Positions 22,741 to 34,205 of a stretch of DNA of 64,000 nt are shown here, one piece after another. The notes under the pieces are model-generated. The model was not told the origin of the DNA. It saw only the letters and a list, made by a program, of their open reading frames with translations, and did not search any database. The stretch is taken from contig JBITNC010000001.1 of assembly GCA_050084985.1 (NCBI GenBank), forward strand, positions 175,150,001 to 175,214,000, given 5' to 3'. The position numbers and the translations under genes were made by a program. This DNA comes from Nageia nagi (taxonomy: Eukaryota; Pinophyta). Position 1 is the stretch's first letter. Each line of letters starts with the position of its first letter.

Positions 22741-23256
22741 TTATTACTAACACTTCATTGTAGGTATTTACATCCTAAAGAGTAGAAGAAAATACATAGA
22801 TTCCCACACTATCAATGATGTACATACTATTCCCTAAGCCATCAATGATGTTCATTTCATCACTACTTCATTTTAGTCAAAGCAGATCCTCTTTGTTTCA
22901 AGGCATGGATGTAAGTGTGAATGGATTTTGAGTGTCAAAAATTATGGAATGATTAGATTCATGGTTGAAGTATTAGAAGGGGAAATACACATATTCCATA
23001 TACAACATTGGATATGGAATCATCCAGCTACATTTACACAACATCATTCTTGGAGAAAGACTCTCCATCATAGTTTTTCCTTGGTTGCACCATTCAAGGA
23101 CCTTTCTTGGGGTATCCAAGTCAAAAGGGGGTAGCAAGAGACCCTCATCATCATCAACAACAAGGTACAATGTAGCAAAGAATTTAAAGTTCTCAAAAAA
23201 ATTTCTTTCACACTTCTTCTTTGTACATGTAATTTCATTGCTTCAATCACACCTCC
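22741..23256 (+). other. Element A 3' untranslated region, last part
   Basis: Non-coding; overlapping open stretches at 22928-23282 on both strands show no motif. The end (TTTTTCCTTGGTTGCACC and CACACCTCCAAAGAGGGG) matches 28500-28690 of element C, marking it as the common pre-PPT region of the family. Confidence 0.5.
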
Positions 23257-23269
23257 AAAGAGGGGCAAA
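23257..23269 (+). other. Polypurine tract before the A/C shared LTR
   Basis: AAAGAGGGGCAAA directly precedes TGTAGATGCC. The same tract (AAAGAGGGGAAAAA) lies before the 3' LTR of element C at 28682-28695 and, in reverse complement, at 48988-49001. Confidence 0.8.
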
Positions 23270-23975
23270 TGTAGATGCCTAAAAATGAATTATTATTTAT
23301 TAAATAATTTATTTCAGAGCCTCAATGATACATTATGTAAAAAGGAGTTAAATAATACTCTAAGTCATGATAAAGCTATGTAATATGTCTAGTAGACCCT
23401 TGTGACATATATAAGGGGTAAAAAAGATCAAAGTCATGTAAACTTGTATCCTATATAAAGGAATCAATTGATGACCTTAAGTTTCATGGGAAAACAAATA
23501 TGAGGAGGATCTTAGAGAGATTATAGCACATGATACATCACTTTGTTATGTGCAAATATTATTCGTAAGTTATATCTTATGTTTGCTATTTGATGATTTT
23601 TCTATTTGCTTATCATTACATTCTTTATTGTATTTGTTATATTTCTTATTTTAAGCCATCAATGGTGTACCTAATATAGGACACCAACAACATGCAATTG
23701 AATGAATGTATGCTTGTATTTCATGTATGTTTCTCTTAATGGAATGAATATGCGATATAACTAAGAACAAGTGTATTTCTCTTATTTGTTATTGCCATAT
23801 TTTAGATATATGTGTTAATAAGAAATAAGTAGACCAATAGTGCATTAATTAACCTCCATAAAGAATTATAGGCATTATTTTGGGTCTATAAGTGTATTAT
23901 CATATATGGTTAAGTAATTACATTATAGAGAAATAATGCTTTATTTTTTTCCTTATGAATTATTTTTTATTTAAA
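23270..23975 (+). repeat. LTR ending element A and apparently starting element C
   Basis: Begins TGTAGATGCCTAAAAATGAA after a PPT; a TATA box (TATATAAA) lies at 23452-23459. Near its end TATAGAGAAATAATGCTTT matches the end of the C 3' LTR. The end point is set by where similarity to 28696-29286 stops; the final CA is not preserved. The gag of C starts 126 bases later, so this one LTR serves A on its left and C on its right. Confidence 0.65.
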
Positions 23976-23978
23976 TTT

Positions 23979-23990
23979 TGGTGAAGCTGC
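23979..23990 (+). other. Possible primer-binding site of element C
   Basis: TGGTGAAGCTGC starts a few bases after the inferred LTR end and begins with TGG, complementary to a tRNA CCA end. I cannot name the tRNA, so this is a candidate by position only. Confidence 0.3.
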
Positions 23991-24100
23991 TATTTTAAAT
24001 GATCTTTGCCCTCCTAGTTGAGATCTACCATAATTTTGTAATGGATCCATTTACATTGACATCATGCTTTGACTATTTGTAAAACACCAACACCATTAGG

Positions 24101-25560
24101 ATGAATGAAAATCAATTTAATCAACTATGCTAAGTTATAGTACAAACTATTAGAGATGCTTTCAAAGGTGTAAATACATCATAAGCTTCTACTAGTAATA
24201 CTCATCCTATAGTTGATGCTTCCCTAGCTACAATAGTATCAAATATTGATAATGATCAAATATCTCATCAAAAGTAATAAGATTATGATGGTATCTTCAC
24301 CACACACTTGTCAAAAGATATCCATAATATTCCCCTACCACTTGACCTCAAGGCCCCTAATTTTGAGATGTTAAGTGGTGATCAATAATTGAAACAAAAT
24401 CTTATAAAATTTTAGGAGTAGTGCTTGTTCAAATTAGGTTATGATGATAAATTGATGGCCAAATTATTTCCAAGAAGTCTGAAAGGTGATTCTAGCCAAT
24501 GGTTCTATAATTTTTTAAAGGGATCCATTGATTCATTTAAGCCATTACTAAAAGCATTCATGAATGAGTATAAGCACAATATCAAAGAGCAAAGTACTAT
24601 TAAAAAGTTATGTGCCTTAAACCAAGGGTTCAATGAAACCTTAGAGAAATACATTCCAAGATTCAAAAATGTATGGCAATTTATTCATAATAAATTAGAT
24701 GAAGTTGAAATTTGTGATATTGTTGATTCTATTCTTCTAGTTATTAAGCAACATGCTTTTAATTATACTGAGTTGGGATTTGGAATAATGACCAAAAGAG
24801 TTTTAGCAAAAAAGAAGATCCTAATTGAGCTTGGAAAACTAAAGTATACACCTACTACATATAGTAAGGATAATTGTAAGACATAAATGAAAAAAGAAGA
24901 AAAGAATGTGAATATTACTAAAACTCCAATTCTAACCATATTTGCTATAACAAAGAGTTGTACATTTACATTTCCTATTCAAATAAGACTTATTTTATAG
25001 GATTTGGTAAAAAAGGGATTATTGAATCTAATGGATAGAAAAGATGAGGATGATAGTGTATCATTTGGTGATTCAAAAGCATATTATACTTATCATCAAA
25101 GAAGGGGAAATGATACAAATAAATGCAAGTCTCTAGAGGTTTCCATTTTAAATCTCATTGCACAAGGAAAGTATGAAATCAAATAAAATGCTTCATATCT
25201 AGATCAAGTGGTTAATAACATATCAATGTATGAGAATATTTATTTCAATCAGAAGAAGCCATCCAAGGTTCATCCTAAATCAAGTTACTACTGAGCAAGT
25301 AAGTATCCCACCTGATCCTAAAGTTTATAGTATGATAGAATAATTGAAAACTGCTCCTACTAAAATTATTTTCTATGATCACATTAGTACATCTAAAAAA
25401 TATAAATAAATCCTATATGATTTGTTCAAAAATAAAAATATTCCCACAAATATTTTTACTATACTATTTTCTAAAAAGATCCAATCCATTAAAGAATGTG
25501 ATGCAATTTCCTTTTCCAAATCTAAAAACTTAGTGAAGAACTACTTTTTGAATGCCTAAC
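24101..25560 (+). pseudogene. Element C gag
   Basis: ATG at 24101 (MNENQFNQL) in the frame of position 2. The Gag domain is clear at 24425-24886 (LFPRSLKGDSSQWFYNFLKG, FMNEYKHNIKEQSTIKKL, NETLEKYIPRFKNVW). The zinc knuckle near 25090-25130 is spoiled: YTYHQRRGNDTNKC has lost the first Cys and the second His of the C-x2-H-x4-H-x4-C pattern. Numerous stops. The N-terminus is short and lacks the long coiled-coil extension found in element B. Confidence 0.75.
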
Positions 25561-26036
25561 TTTTTACATTACTCAAATGATACATGGATGAGAAATTAAA
25601 AGAGCTATGATGGATTATGGATAAATCATTAATGTGTGTTCTAAAACATTCTTAGAACAACTCCAAAGTAATGATGTCAAAATCTCTCTCTTAGAAGAAC
25701 CAAAATTTTGTATTAAAGCCTATGATAGTTCATCCAAAATACCACTTGGTTAAAATATTGTTATTTTGTAACAATAGGTTACTAGATTGTTGATACCTAT
25801 TTTCATATAATGAATGGAAAAATTTATTACAATATACTCCTAGGGAGACCTTGGCTTCATGATATGGATGCAATACCTTCTTTAGTACATGGTCATTTGA
25901 AATATGAATATGAGGGACACATATATATAGTACTAGCTGATCCAAAACCTTATGCATTATGTAATTTGGTAGATCTACATATTGAAGCATTAGATATGCA
26001 TCAAGATAATTTGTTTTATGTTACTCTAAGATAAGT
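25561..26036 (+). pseudogene. Element C protease
   Basis: MMDYG followed by a stop and IINVCSKTF marks the decayed active site near 25607-25640 (Asp kept, Gly kept). The C-terminal half is open at 25810-26034: YYNILLGRPWLHDMDAIPS, HLKYEYEGHIYIVLADPKPY, matching ILLGRPW of element B. The two halves lie in different frames. Confidence 0.7.
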
Positions 26037-27095
26037 TTAGTTAACATTGATAAAAGTAGATAAAAAGGTTCAAATTATAGAAATGGGAATGGAAATGTAC
26101 AAAATAAAAAACTTGGACCTGTTATCTTTTGTAAAATGATTTGGGATGTACAAAAATATTAAATAATGCAAAGTGATTATGCCATGCTAAAGGTGTTGTA
26201 GATCGTGCACACCATGAAAATGGAGACCAAACAAAGAGTTCTTGCTATGTAGCATCTCTGTATTTAAATCCTATCTAGCTAAATAATGAAATAGTGAAAC
26301 AAGTCATGGGTAAATCATTTCTATCTCTTTTTGTACATAAATACATGACATAAAATTATAAGGGAGGAGGATTAGAAAAATCAAAATAGGGTATGCCTTC
26401 TTTTCCTAAAAATTTAGGAGCTTAGAAAGATAAAAAAGGGTTAGGTAGTAATCAAAATACTAAGAAAAGTTCAAGTCTTATAAAGTTTGTTCTATGATTG
26501 AGCTTTGCAATGGTATTAATGAGGATGTATATATTGATGATACTATAGCTCTTGAGTTTGATTATTTTACCACTGATGATGATATATTAGAATACATAGG
26601 GGCACATTTAGAATTGCCCAAATCAAATGAAAGAAGATAACTAAATTATGTTCTTCATCAATATGATTATTTTGGGCAAGAGTTAAATTTTAATGAAGTT
26701 TTTCAAGTGCAAAAGGATGATGATGAAGAGGATGATGTTCATGATATTCTTGGTATAGAAGAGTTACCTTCACTATTATGAAAGAAAGACAAGTTGACAT
26801 TTTCTGCTAAAGAGTTGCTTGATGTCAATATTGGCACAAGTGACCAAGAGAGATTGATCAAGATTGAAGCTAATATTCCCACATAGCAAAAAGAGAGGTA
26901 GAAAAATAAATTTATTAAATGTAATAAGAACTTTGCATGGTGTTATTATAGTATTTCTAGTTTAGATCCATCTTTTGTCATGCATAGTTTTCTACTCAAA
27001 AAAGGAGCAAAACTTGTTAAGCAAAAACAAGAAAAATGCATCCTTCAAAGGCATTGTTAGTTAAAACAAATATTGAAAAATACTTGAAATATTTT
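26037..27095 (+). pseudogene. Element C spacer with G-patch-like segment, acidic segment and start of RT
   Basis: YKGGGLEKSK and KKGLGSNQNTKK (26360-26470) form the G-patch-like part. IDDTIALEFDYFTTDDDILEYI (26530-26600) is nearly the same as in element A at 390-460. SSLDPSFVMHSFLLKKGAK and a KxxRKMHPSKALLVK-like segment open the RT, which breaks off near 27095. Confidence 0.65.
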
Positions 27096-27693
27096 TGCAA
27101 AAAAAATCATATTACTCAAAACTATCCAAGCTGAAGCATCAAACAAAACAATCAAAAGCATTTTGTCCAAAACATAGGATAAATATAAAAAATATTAGCA
27201 TGAGCAATTAGTTTATGCACTTTGGCATATAGAACAAGAGTTAGGAATTCTACAAGGGCAACGTATTTCTCATTAGTTTATGAAGATGAGGTTGTAGTAC
27301 CACTAAAGTTAGAGATACCATCCTTAAGAATTTTACTACATGGAGATATATCGAATGAAGAAGCAAGAAAGGCTAGATTACAATAGTTAGAATCACTTGA
27401 TGAAAAGATAATTCATGTAATTGAACATCAAAAATCATATCTTGCAAAATTAAAGATAACATTTGAGAAAAATATTAGTCCAAAAATGTTTTAGGTAGGA
27501 GACTTAGTGTTAAAAGAAAATATAAAAAAAATAACTATAAATGATGAGGTTAAAGGAAAGTTTTAGCTAAATTGGTTGGTATCATTTGTTGTGATTGAAG
27601 AAATAGGATTAGGGGTATACAAATTATCTTCAATGTATGACAAAGAAGAACCAAAAACCTTAAATGCTATGCACTTAAAATGCTTCTATGTAT
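27096..27693 (+). pseudogene. Element C integrase remnant after the internal deletion
   Basis: The frame resumes at CKKNHI, which fits the integrase core (compare CKKFHIMQTF in A), and goes on with AEASNKTIKSIL, LEIPSLRI, ISNEEARKARLQ, KENIKKITINDEVKGKF and LNAMHLKCFYV to TGA near 27691. RT, RNase H and the N-terminal half of integrase are missing. A second small gap removes the PYYPQGNGQ segment. Confidence 0.75.
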
Positions 27694-27884
27694 GAAACAA
27701 TAGCTCTATACCTCACAACATCATGGTGTATCAGAATGAGGTAAATATACACTATTTTATATTTTTATTTCAAAGTTTAATTCTATTTTTCATAAGGCAT
27801 AGACACTATCCTTATATATGCATGATGTGCCCATCATAATTTTTTTTTTGGTTATGCTTACAACCACAAAAGCATAATCTTTGT
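27694..27884 (+). other. Element C 3' untranslated region, first part
   Basis: Plain AT-rich sequence with no ORF; a T run at 27841-27849. Confidence 0.4.
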
Positions 27885-28215
27885 GGACCATGGGAAAAAA
27901 TGTTAGGTCACCGATGGCCAATGATACAGCTAATGAGAGTTCACTTACTTAAAAGGAATTTGATGATACAAATGTTAGTGGGGATATTAACATTGAATCA
28001 TACTCAATGGATGATGCATGTCACTTTGTATCCCAATGTGGTATGATTACAACCTTAAAAGAATAATGTTTATAGGCCATGGACAATAAACATAAGGTCA
28101 TCGATATAACTAGTGAGAGTTCACTCATTTAAAAGAAAACTAATGATACAATCATTAGTGAGGATGTTAACATTGACTCATACTCAATGGAAGATGCACC
28201 TCACTTTGTATCTAA
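27885..28215 (+). repeat. ~180-bp tandem repeat in element C 3' untranslated region (2 copies)
   Basis: GAGAGTTCACT lies in both units, near 27936 and 28116. Each unit also has RTTAACATTGA, TCATACTCAATGG and CACTTTGTATC. The units are related to the 191-bp repeat of element A, so the array belongs to the family. Confidence 0.85.
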
Positions 28216-28681
28216 AAATATTATACAGTATTTCTAACTTTATTTTTTGTACAAGTATAAAAAAATAAGTTTGTAAAAAATAATAATAAAAAATCATCAG
28301 GACTTAAGGCATCTAATTTGTTAGTAGTACTATCTGTAATGTGTTGGTGTCATTCATTGCATCTAAAACATAATTGAAATCAACAAAGCTCTTATGCATC
28401 AAAGTATGTACTCCAAAATGTTAGACTCCCTAATATAATACATGAAGGAATATTCACTTCCATTCTTGAGCATCACAAGGGGCAACAAAAATAATTATTC
28501 ATATTTTTACTTGGTTGCTCCATCCATGGAGATTTCCTATGGAAATCAAGATAAAATGGGACAATGAAGGACCCTCACTAAAAGATCATTCTATTGTATG
28601 AGAGTTCAAAATTTTCAAAAACTTTCTTCTACTCTTATTCTTTGGATCATATGTAACTTCATTTCTTTCCATCACACCTCC
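28216..28681 (+). other. Element C pre-PPT region
   Basis: No coding sequence. The last 200 bases (TTACTTGGTTGCTCCATCC, TTTCCATCACACCTC) match 23060-23256 of element A. Confidence 0.5.
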
Positions 28682-29286
28682 AAAGAGGGGAAAAATGTAG
28701 ATGTCTAAAAATGAATTCTTATTCTATAACATTATTGAATATTTATTGTAAAAATAAGTTAAAATATACCTATTGAAATGTAATTGATGTATAATGACCA
28801 CTAAATGATGAAAGTGGTGTCAAAAAAAGGCACCATACACTATGTAATATACATTAATCTCAAGAAAAAGGAAGGATTAAGATATTTCTAAAAAAAAAAT
28901 TAGATAATCAAGTATCAGATACCTCAACACATGCACATAATATTATATGAACAATAATGATAATTTGTAATACCACCTATCTGAGGATATATTATTTATT
29001 CTTCATTACACTTCACATATTTCAATTTCACTATCTAGTTCAATGTATTTCACTATGTGGATGTCATATGTTAGCTAAGTGTTGAGAACCTGCACTATGG
29101 TTCTGAGATTTGAGTGATCTAGACTTGAGTAAAGATGTAAATTTGCAACTTGAGGATACAAATATGATTAAATGTAACACTTTTGCATTTATGAGTACTA
29201 GTGTATTATCATATATGCTTTAGTAATTACATTATAGAGAAATAGTGCTTTGTTTTGTTGCTTACACACTATTTTTTGTTTACACA
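28682..29286 (+). repeat. Element C polypurine tract and 3' LTR
   Basis: PPT AAAGAGGGGAAAAA (28682-28695), then TGTAGATGTCTAAAAATGAA. The end is placed at TACACA (29281-29286), where similarity to the left LTR stops after AGTGTATTATCATATATG and TTACATTATAGAGAAATAG. The LTR is about 590 bp and much diverged from 23270-23975. Confidence 0.65.
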
Positions 29287-29647
29287 CTCACATTGAGGGA
29301 AATCACTATAAATGTCTATGTTTAATTTATATGTGGTTGCTATTTATATTATTATTATTAAATTCATTTATTTCAATAATTAAAATCACATTCATATTCA
29401 AATTTATGAAATAAAAGAATGAAAATAAATCTAATTAAAGAAATTTGTACGCGTGAATCCTAATAAGCCACATGCTTCAAGTGATTATAGATCACATGGT
29501 ATCAAAGTATAAGTTGAGACTATTTTAAATTATTTTAGAATATAATATGAAAAAGAATTTATTAACATCATTCCTATATTTAAGATAATATAATTGACAC
29601 TTATTTTTTTTTTAAGGCTTATGTATACAAGGTAGAAGATCTTATAA
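29287..29647 (+). other. AT-rich sequence without recognisable features
   Basis: Contains short ATT/TTA runs (29350-29370) and a T run (29603-29613). I see no gene and no clear element boundary. Confidence 0.3.
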
Positions 29648-30480
29648 TGTTGACACCTAAATAGGGTCCCCCTAATCTGACCCCATTTAAGTGTAACATT
29701 ACATACATATTTAATCACACTTTATCATATTTGATTACATTTTACCTTATTATCACATATTTCTTAGGTTGCGTTCTTATTTTTATGTTAGGTAAATTGA
29801 GATGGCTTCAACTTTCTTATAAGGGGTCAAATGGTAGAAATAACATATGATATAAATGTAAGTATCTCTAACCTAGGAAAAGCATGTCAAGATTACATTT
29901 TGATAGCTGATACCCTACTCTTGGGTATTTCTAAACACTTTCTATTGAGATTGGAATCTTGTTACCACTCGAGCAAATATTTTTTCATCCATTTTCCATG
30001 ATCATATGCTTGGCTTAGCTTATCACCATATCTGTTATCATTGATCCTTTTTGGAAAACCTCATTCCTTTAGAATGCTAGTGCTTGCACTAAGATGCATG
30101 CTTGTGCTAAGCTCTTATGACCTAGTGCTTGCATTGGGATCCTTTCTGCTATTGGCTATATGGTTCATACATCAAGGTCACTACTCTTTGATAAGTTCAT
30201 CTTGCATATATCAATCTCATTCATAGGTTAGGATACATAGGTATTTATATTTCATTTTATTCAATCTCTTTAGTGTGTACTCTCATTTTGGATCTTGATA
30301 TCAATAGAACCCTAGTTCTATTATTACACCTAGTATATTTTATTTACATCTGATTATCATGTATGTTTATTTGATTTAAATAGCTTATATATTACATACT
30401 TAAATGTTTATGTGTATTTAGTTCATTTAGGACAAAACCCTAGGTGTACCAAAACACATATCAATAGAGATATTTGAGTT
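29648..30480 (+). repeat. LTR-like fragment (G), possibly a solo LTR
   Basis: TGTTGACACCTAAATAGGGT resembles the LTR start of element B (TGTAGACACCTAAAAATGTC), and the next bases also run C-rich. No PPT precedes it and no matching LTR or target duplication could be found, so the right end is a guess. It may be a solo LTR or the edge of a decayed Tat element. Confidence 0.35.
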
Positions 30481-31107
30481 ATTTCCATTTAATCTAAAAA
30501 TAAAAGATTAATGTAATGACATACTTTCATGGACAAAGAAGAGGAAGAGAACTCAAGACAAAGAATATGTGATGAAGATTTTTTAAGAGGATTCATTGTA
30601 ATGAGAAATAATATAGTTTGATTGAAGGACATGATGTGTAGCCTCTAAATAATGATTTATAATGAATAAATGTAGTAAATAAATATTTGCAATATACAAA
30701 GGTAATACACTTATCAAGTTTATACAAATAAAACCAAGAAAGTATGCACATGGTAGAGAAGATTAAAGCAATCCTTAATATATGGAATAATGTATAAAGG
30801 ATTATATTGGATTTGAGATGAAGACATATGAATATTCAATGACCTAGATATATTCTTTATGTCTTTCAAATTTGCAACTCTAGGTCGTAAAGTAGAATAA
30901 TGAAACATCATGTTCGTAGTCTTCTCACATCATGCACATTGTTCATTAAGTAGGATAAATGAAAATAAAGATGATAGCATGTAATATAAATCTTAAAGCA
31001 TAACAAAATCTTCACATATGTGGCATTGAGAGATACTATTAGTGTAGTATGATGTATAGATAACCACTTATTAGAGACAAGTGATAGGGAATGTAAACCC
31101 AAACTCC
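30481..31107 (-). repeat. LTR remnant F, left part (minus strand), cut by element D
   Basis: If D is removed, this sequence joins 48743-48987, which is the start of a minus-strand LTR (TGTAGATGCCTAAAATGATT) after a PPT. ACTCC flanks D on both sides (31103-31107, 48743-48747). The left limit is not visible, and nothing here matches the far end of the A/C LTRs, so how much belongs to the LTR is uncertain. Confidence 0.35.
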
Positions 31108-31109
31108 TC

Positions 31110-32917
31110 TATATATACCCAAATCTAGCAACTTGCTCTACATTTAATTCAACGCTCTTTTATCATTGGTATATTTAGTTAATCTAGCATTAGTTGAGCA
31201 TAATTTATCAAATATTATCAATTTTGATGGTTTTAATGATGCTTTATTAAAAGTTGTTATCATGTTTTTATCATAATCACTTATTGAGAAATTGTAATTG
31301 ATATTTATCATATATTAAATGCTTGTTTATATTAGTCATTTTCTTAGAAATTGTAATTATTATTTATCATATTAATTATTTTTTGATCATAGTCAAATAT
31401 TTAAAAAATGTGAGTAATATTAGTCATGTTAATTGTATTTTTGATCATAATCAATTAATTTAAAAAATACAATTAATATTAGTCATGTTAATTATATTTT
31501 TGATCATAATTATATACTTGAATATTGCAATTATTATTTATCATATTGATTGCAATTTTGATCATATTAATTTGAAAAATGTAATTAATATTAGTCATAT
31601 TAATTATATTTTTGATCATAATCATGTATGGGGAAAAATCAATTACTAATAGTCATGTTAATTAAGTTTCAAGCCATAACCATTTATTAGGAAATTGCAA
31701 TTAAATATTTGATATATTATTTGCAATTTAATCATAGTCATTTATTTGTTAAATATTAATTGACATTAGTCATGTTAATAATATTTGATCATAATCATTT
31801 GCTTTATTTAATCAAAATTGAATTTATTTGAAAAGCATAAATATTTATCTTGTTTTATTAATGTTTGTCACATTAATATTACTAATTTGTTTTATTGTCA
31901 ATAAGCATGAAATTAGCTAGATAGGATTGCCAAAGCATCTTGCCATGTCACCAAGGGATTATCCAAAAGAGAAGAAAGAGAATTTGGAACTCCACTTATT
32001 ATTTTACCAAGTCACTATATTTCTCCAAATATGCTCAATAGAGAAGATAATAAAAATAAATTAGAATATCTTTGATTTATCTCAAATCAATTGGGATCAA
32101 ATCTAATTTGAATCCAATCAAGATATAATCACACAACAATCATATTTTTTATTTAATCCATTTGAAATTCATATTGGAAAAGGATTCAATAAAGAAAATC
32201 TATTTAAGTAAGCTTTCCCCTCATTTTTTGGTATGGTAACTTGTACAAATTTTTGGTTTTTGAATTAGAAAATTTTGGAGTCTTAGAATTACAAATTTGA
32301 GAGCATTCATAATCCAAAAAATTATTTTAAGAATTTGGGAAGAGGATTTGGACACTCTTGGTCTTGGGAAAAGCTAGGAATCAATCATTCCAAACCATGC
32401 TTCTCATAGCATACCCTAGATATACCCATCACACTTTCTTGCATATTTCTTATGTTATGTTTCTACAATAGCTTAGTATTTACATATAATTATGATCCTA
32501 ATCTTTACCTTTTATTTTATGTTTGTAGGTTTTGAAACACTGAGGATCAAAATGTTTCATCAGATGAATAATGTAGCATTTCTAGAAATGCCTAGGGTTG
32601 ACATGTTTCAATAGTGGACTTAAGTTTGAGCACTTTTGAGGATAATTTAAGGATCAACTTAGTAGAGATAGGTACTAGCATTCAACATTCATCATCATTA
32701 GGTAAAATTTGGTGTTTATTAACACCAAATTAAGCAATTTATGTCAATATAATTTAAGCTTATATCTATTTAGAAGAATGGTTTGAGAAATCCTCCTTAG
32801 TATTTTGACCACATCTTTTGAGTTAGTTCTATGCATAAAGGAATTAGTCTAGCTTGCATACAACTACATATGTTCAAATTTAGCTGATCCTGAAAGGAAT
32901 AATTTTTATTTGAAACA
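31110..32917 (+). repeat. Element D 5' LTR (about 1.8 kb)
   Basis: Aligns with 46412-48741 from ACCCAAATCTAGCA to TTTGAAACA. The first base pair reads TA where the 3' copy has TG. Inside is the AT-rich minisatellite (31262-31800). The segment GGAATCAATCATTCCAAACC (near 32378) is the intact version of the site that carries an insertion in the 3' LTR. Confidence 0.85.
31262..31800 (+). repeat. ~60-bp AT-rich minisatellite in element D 5' LTR
   Basis: About eight or nine irregular units of the form TTGATCATAATCATTTATT, a GAAAAATTGCAATTA-like part, and ATTAGTCATGTTAATTATA. The same array is in the 3' LTR (46562-47060) with different small gaps. It would fall in the U3 part of the LTR. Confidence 0.8.
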
Positions 32918-34205
32918 TTTTTGCACACCCAATGGGACCTTCCTTGGTCCATTTTGGTAAGGATCCTTTTTCCTAGCTCATTTTAATTTAGATTTCACTA
33001 ACATTTTTCTATGATCCAACATTCTGGTACATTCTTTTATGTATTTTAGTTTCTAGTTTTTTATTTTTTCCATTATGTTTATCTGTGTGAGAAATATTTG
33101 GCTTCAAAAGTCATACTACTAAAATACTAATGCATTTTTGAAAACATAATTATGTTTCTAGAGGCTACGCATTTGGGTTTTACTAGCATTTTGTTAAATG
33201 GGACCAAGTTTCTTCTGCAAGGTTTTCAATAGGGAAAAAGGTATATAAATTCTAGTTTTTATTTTTATTTTTTTATTTCTATTTTTTGAGTGTGCAATTA
33301 TTCAAAATATAAATTTTTAAAGGAAAAATAACTAGGATTGGTAATATCATCTTGTGTATGCTTGCTTGCCTAATTGAAATAACCTCTCATGAAACTAATG
33401 TGTGCTCTCCTCTTGCACTAAAAGTGATCTTGAGTAACCAAAGAAAGGTTGTAAGAGGTTAAATTTAAAGAACCATACTAAAAAACCCCATAGTTTGGAT
33501 TATTCTCTTCCCTGGCATTGAAAAGTGATATTGGGTGATTAGAAGATGCTGTGGCAATGCTAAAGGGAATAAACCTTGCATTTCATTAATTCACCTTTTC
33601 TTATTACACTTGTGCACATACAAAAGGTAATCCTTGGATTTCATCACCAAGGATCATTCTCTTCATAAATAAGTAGATAAGTCTCTTTGATTTAATCATC
33701 ATGGACCTAGATTATGCTTGGCCCACTCACCAAGATAGTCTTCCCCTAGGGTTGCAATGGATCCCACCTGTGAACTCGATTAAAGTAGATATCAACCTCA
33801 AAAATTTCTCATTCTTTAGGATCAAGCTTTGGATCATTTAAATAATATTGTATATCTTCATTATAGGAAAATAAATATTAAACTTTTTCAAAATAGTATT
33901 TTAGGGATGCTAGATGAATTTGCATTGATCATATGTGAGTGCATATATCAATGACTATTTAAATTTTATTTGTGCTTGTTTATTTTCTAAAATCCAAAGT
34001 TTGAAAATCAAAAATATTAAAATCAAATTCAAAATAGTATTAAAAGTTAAATCTTGGTAAAATTCCATTGCATTTTTGTGAATGTTTTCATGGTTTTATC
34101 TTTTTATAAATTCGAATATGTTTTATCAAACTATCAAAATGCCACTACATTGTCAAAATAAAGAGTGAAACATTTTAAATGTTTTTCCATAAATTATGGT
34201 AAAAA
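32918..34205 (+). other. Element D PBS candidate and untranslated leader
   Basis: TTGCACACCCAATGGGACC at 32921-32939, directly after the LTR, has the place and form of a primer-binding region, though I cannot name the tRNA. The following leader has no ORF. At 33398-33560, TGTGCTCTCCTCTTGCACTA and a following TGATCTTGAGTAACC recall the leader of element B near 4596, so part of the leader is shared between the families. Confidence 0.5.

Larger units (their letters stand above)
1..23975 (+). mobile_element. Element A: old Tat-lineage Ty3/gypsy retrotransposon, interrupted by element B
   Basis: The window opens inside this element. The visible order is the spacer after protease, RT, two RNase H domains and integrase, then a long 3' untranslated zone with a 191-bp tandem repeat, a PPT and a right LTR. 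Element B (3204-20864) splits it inside the integrase gene. The Tat assignment rests on the RT motifs (PKDDFPLPNID, MPFGLKN, YVDD) plus a second, plant/archaeal-type RNase H (FDGS, VEYE, GDSQ) between the first RNase H and integrase. In-frame stops and frameshifts run throughout, so it is inactive. Its 5' LTR, gag and protease lie outside the window. Confidence 0.85.
23270..29286 (+). mobile_element. Element C: internally deleted Tat-lineage element
   Basis: LTR (23270-23975), gag (24101), protease, G-patch spacer, start of RT, then directly the integrase C-terminus, a tandem repeat, PPT and 3' LTR (28696-29286). About 2.3 kb from RT to the integrase core is missing compared with A. Proteins are clearly of the A family (for example LESLDEK, KGKF, DKEEPKT), but the two LTRs flanking C differ from each other far more than those of B, so they may not have been one pair at insertion. 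Confidence 0.7.

Noticed and set aside
29648-30480. Complete solo LTR with target duplication
   Set aside because: TATAA precedes the TG, but I could not find a CA end followed by TATAA, so only an LTR-like start is claimed.
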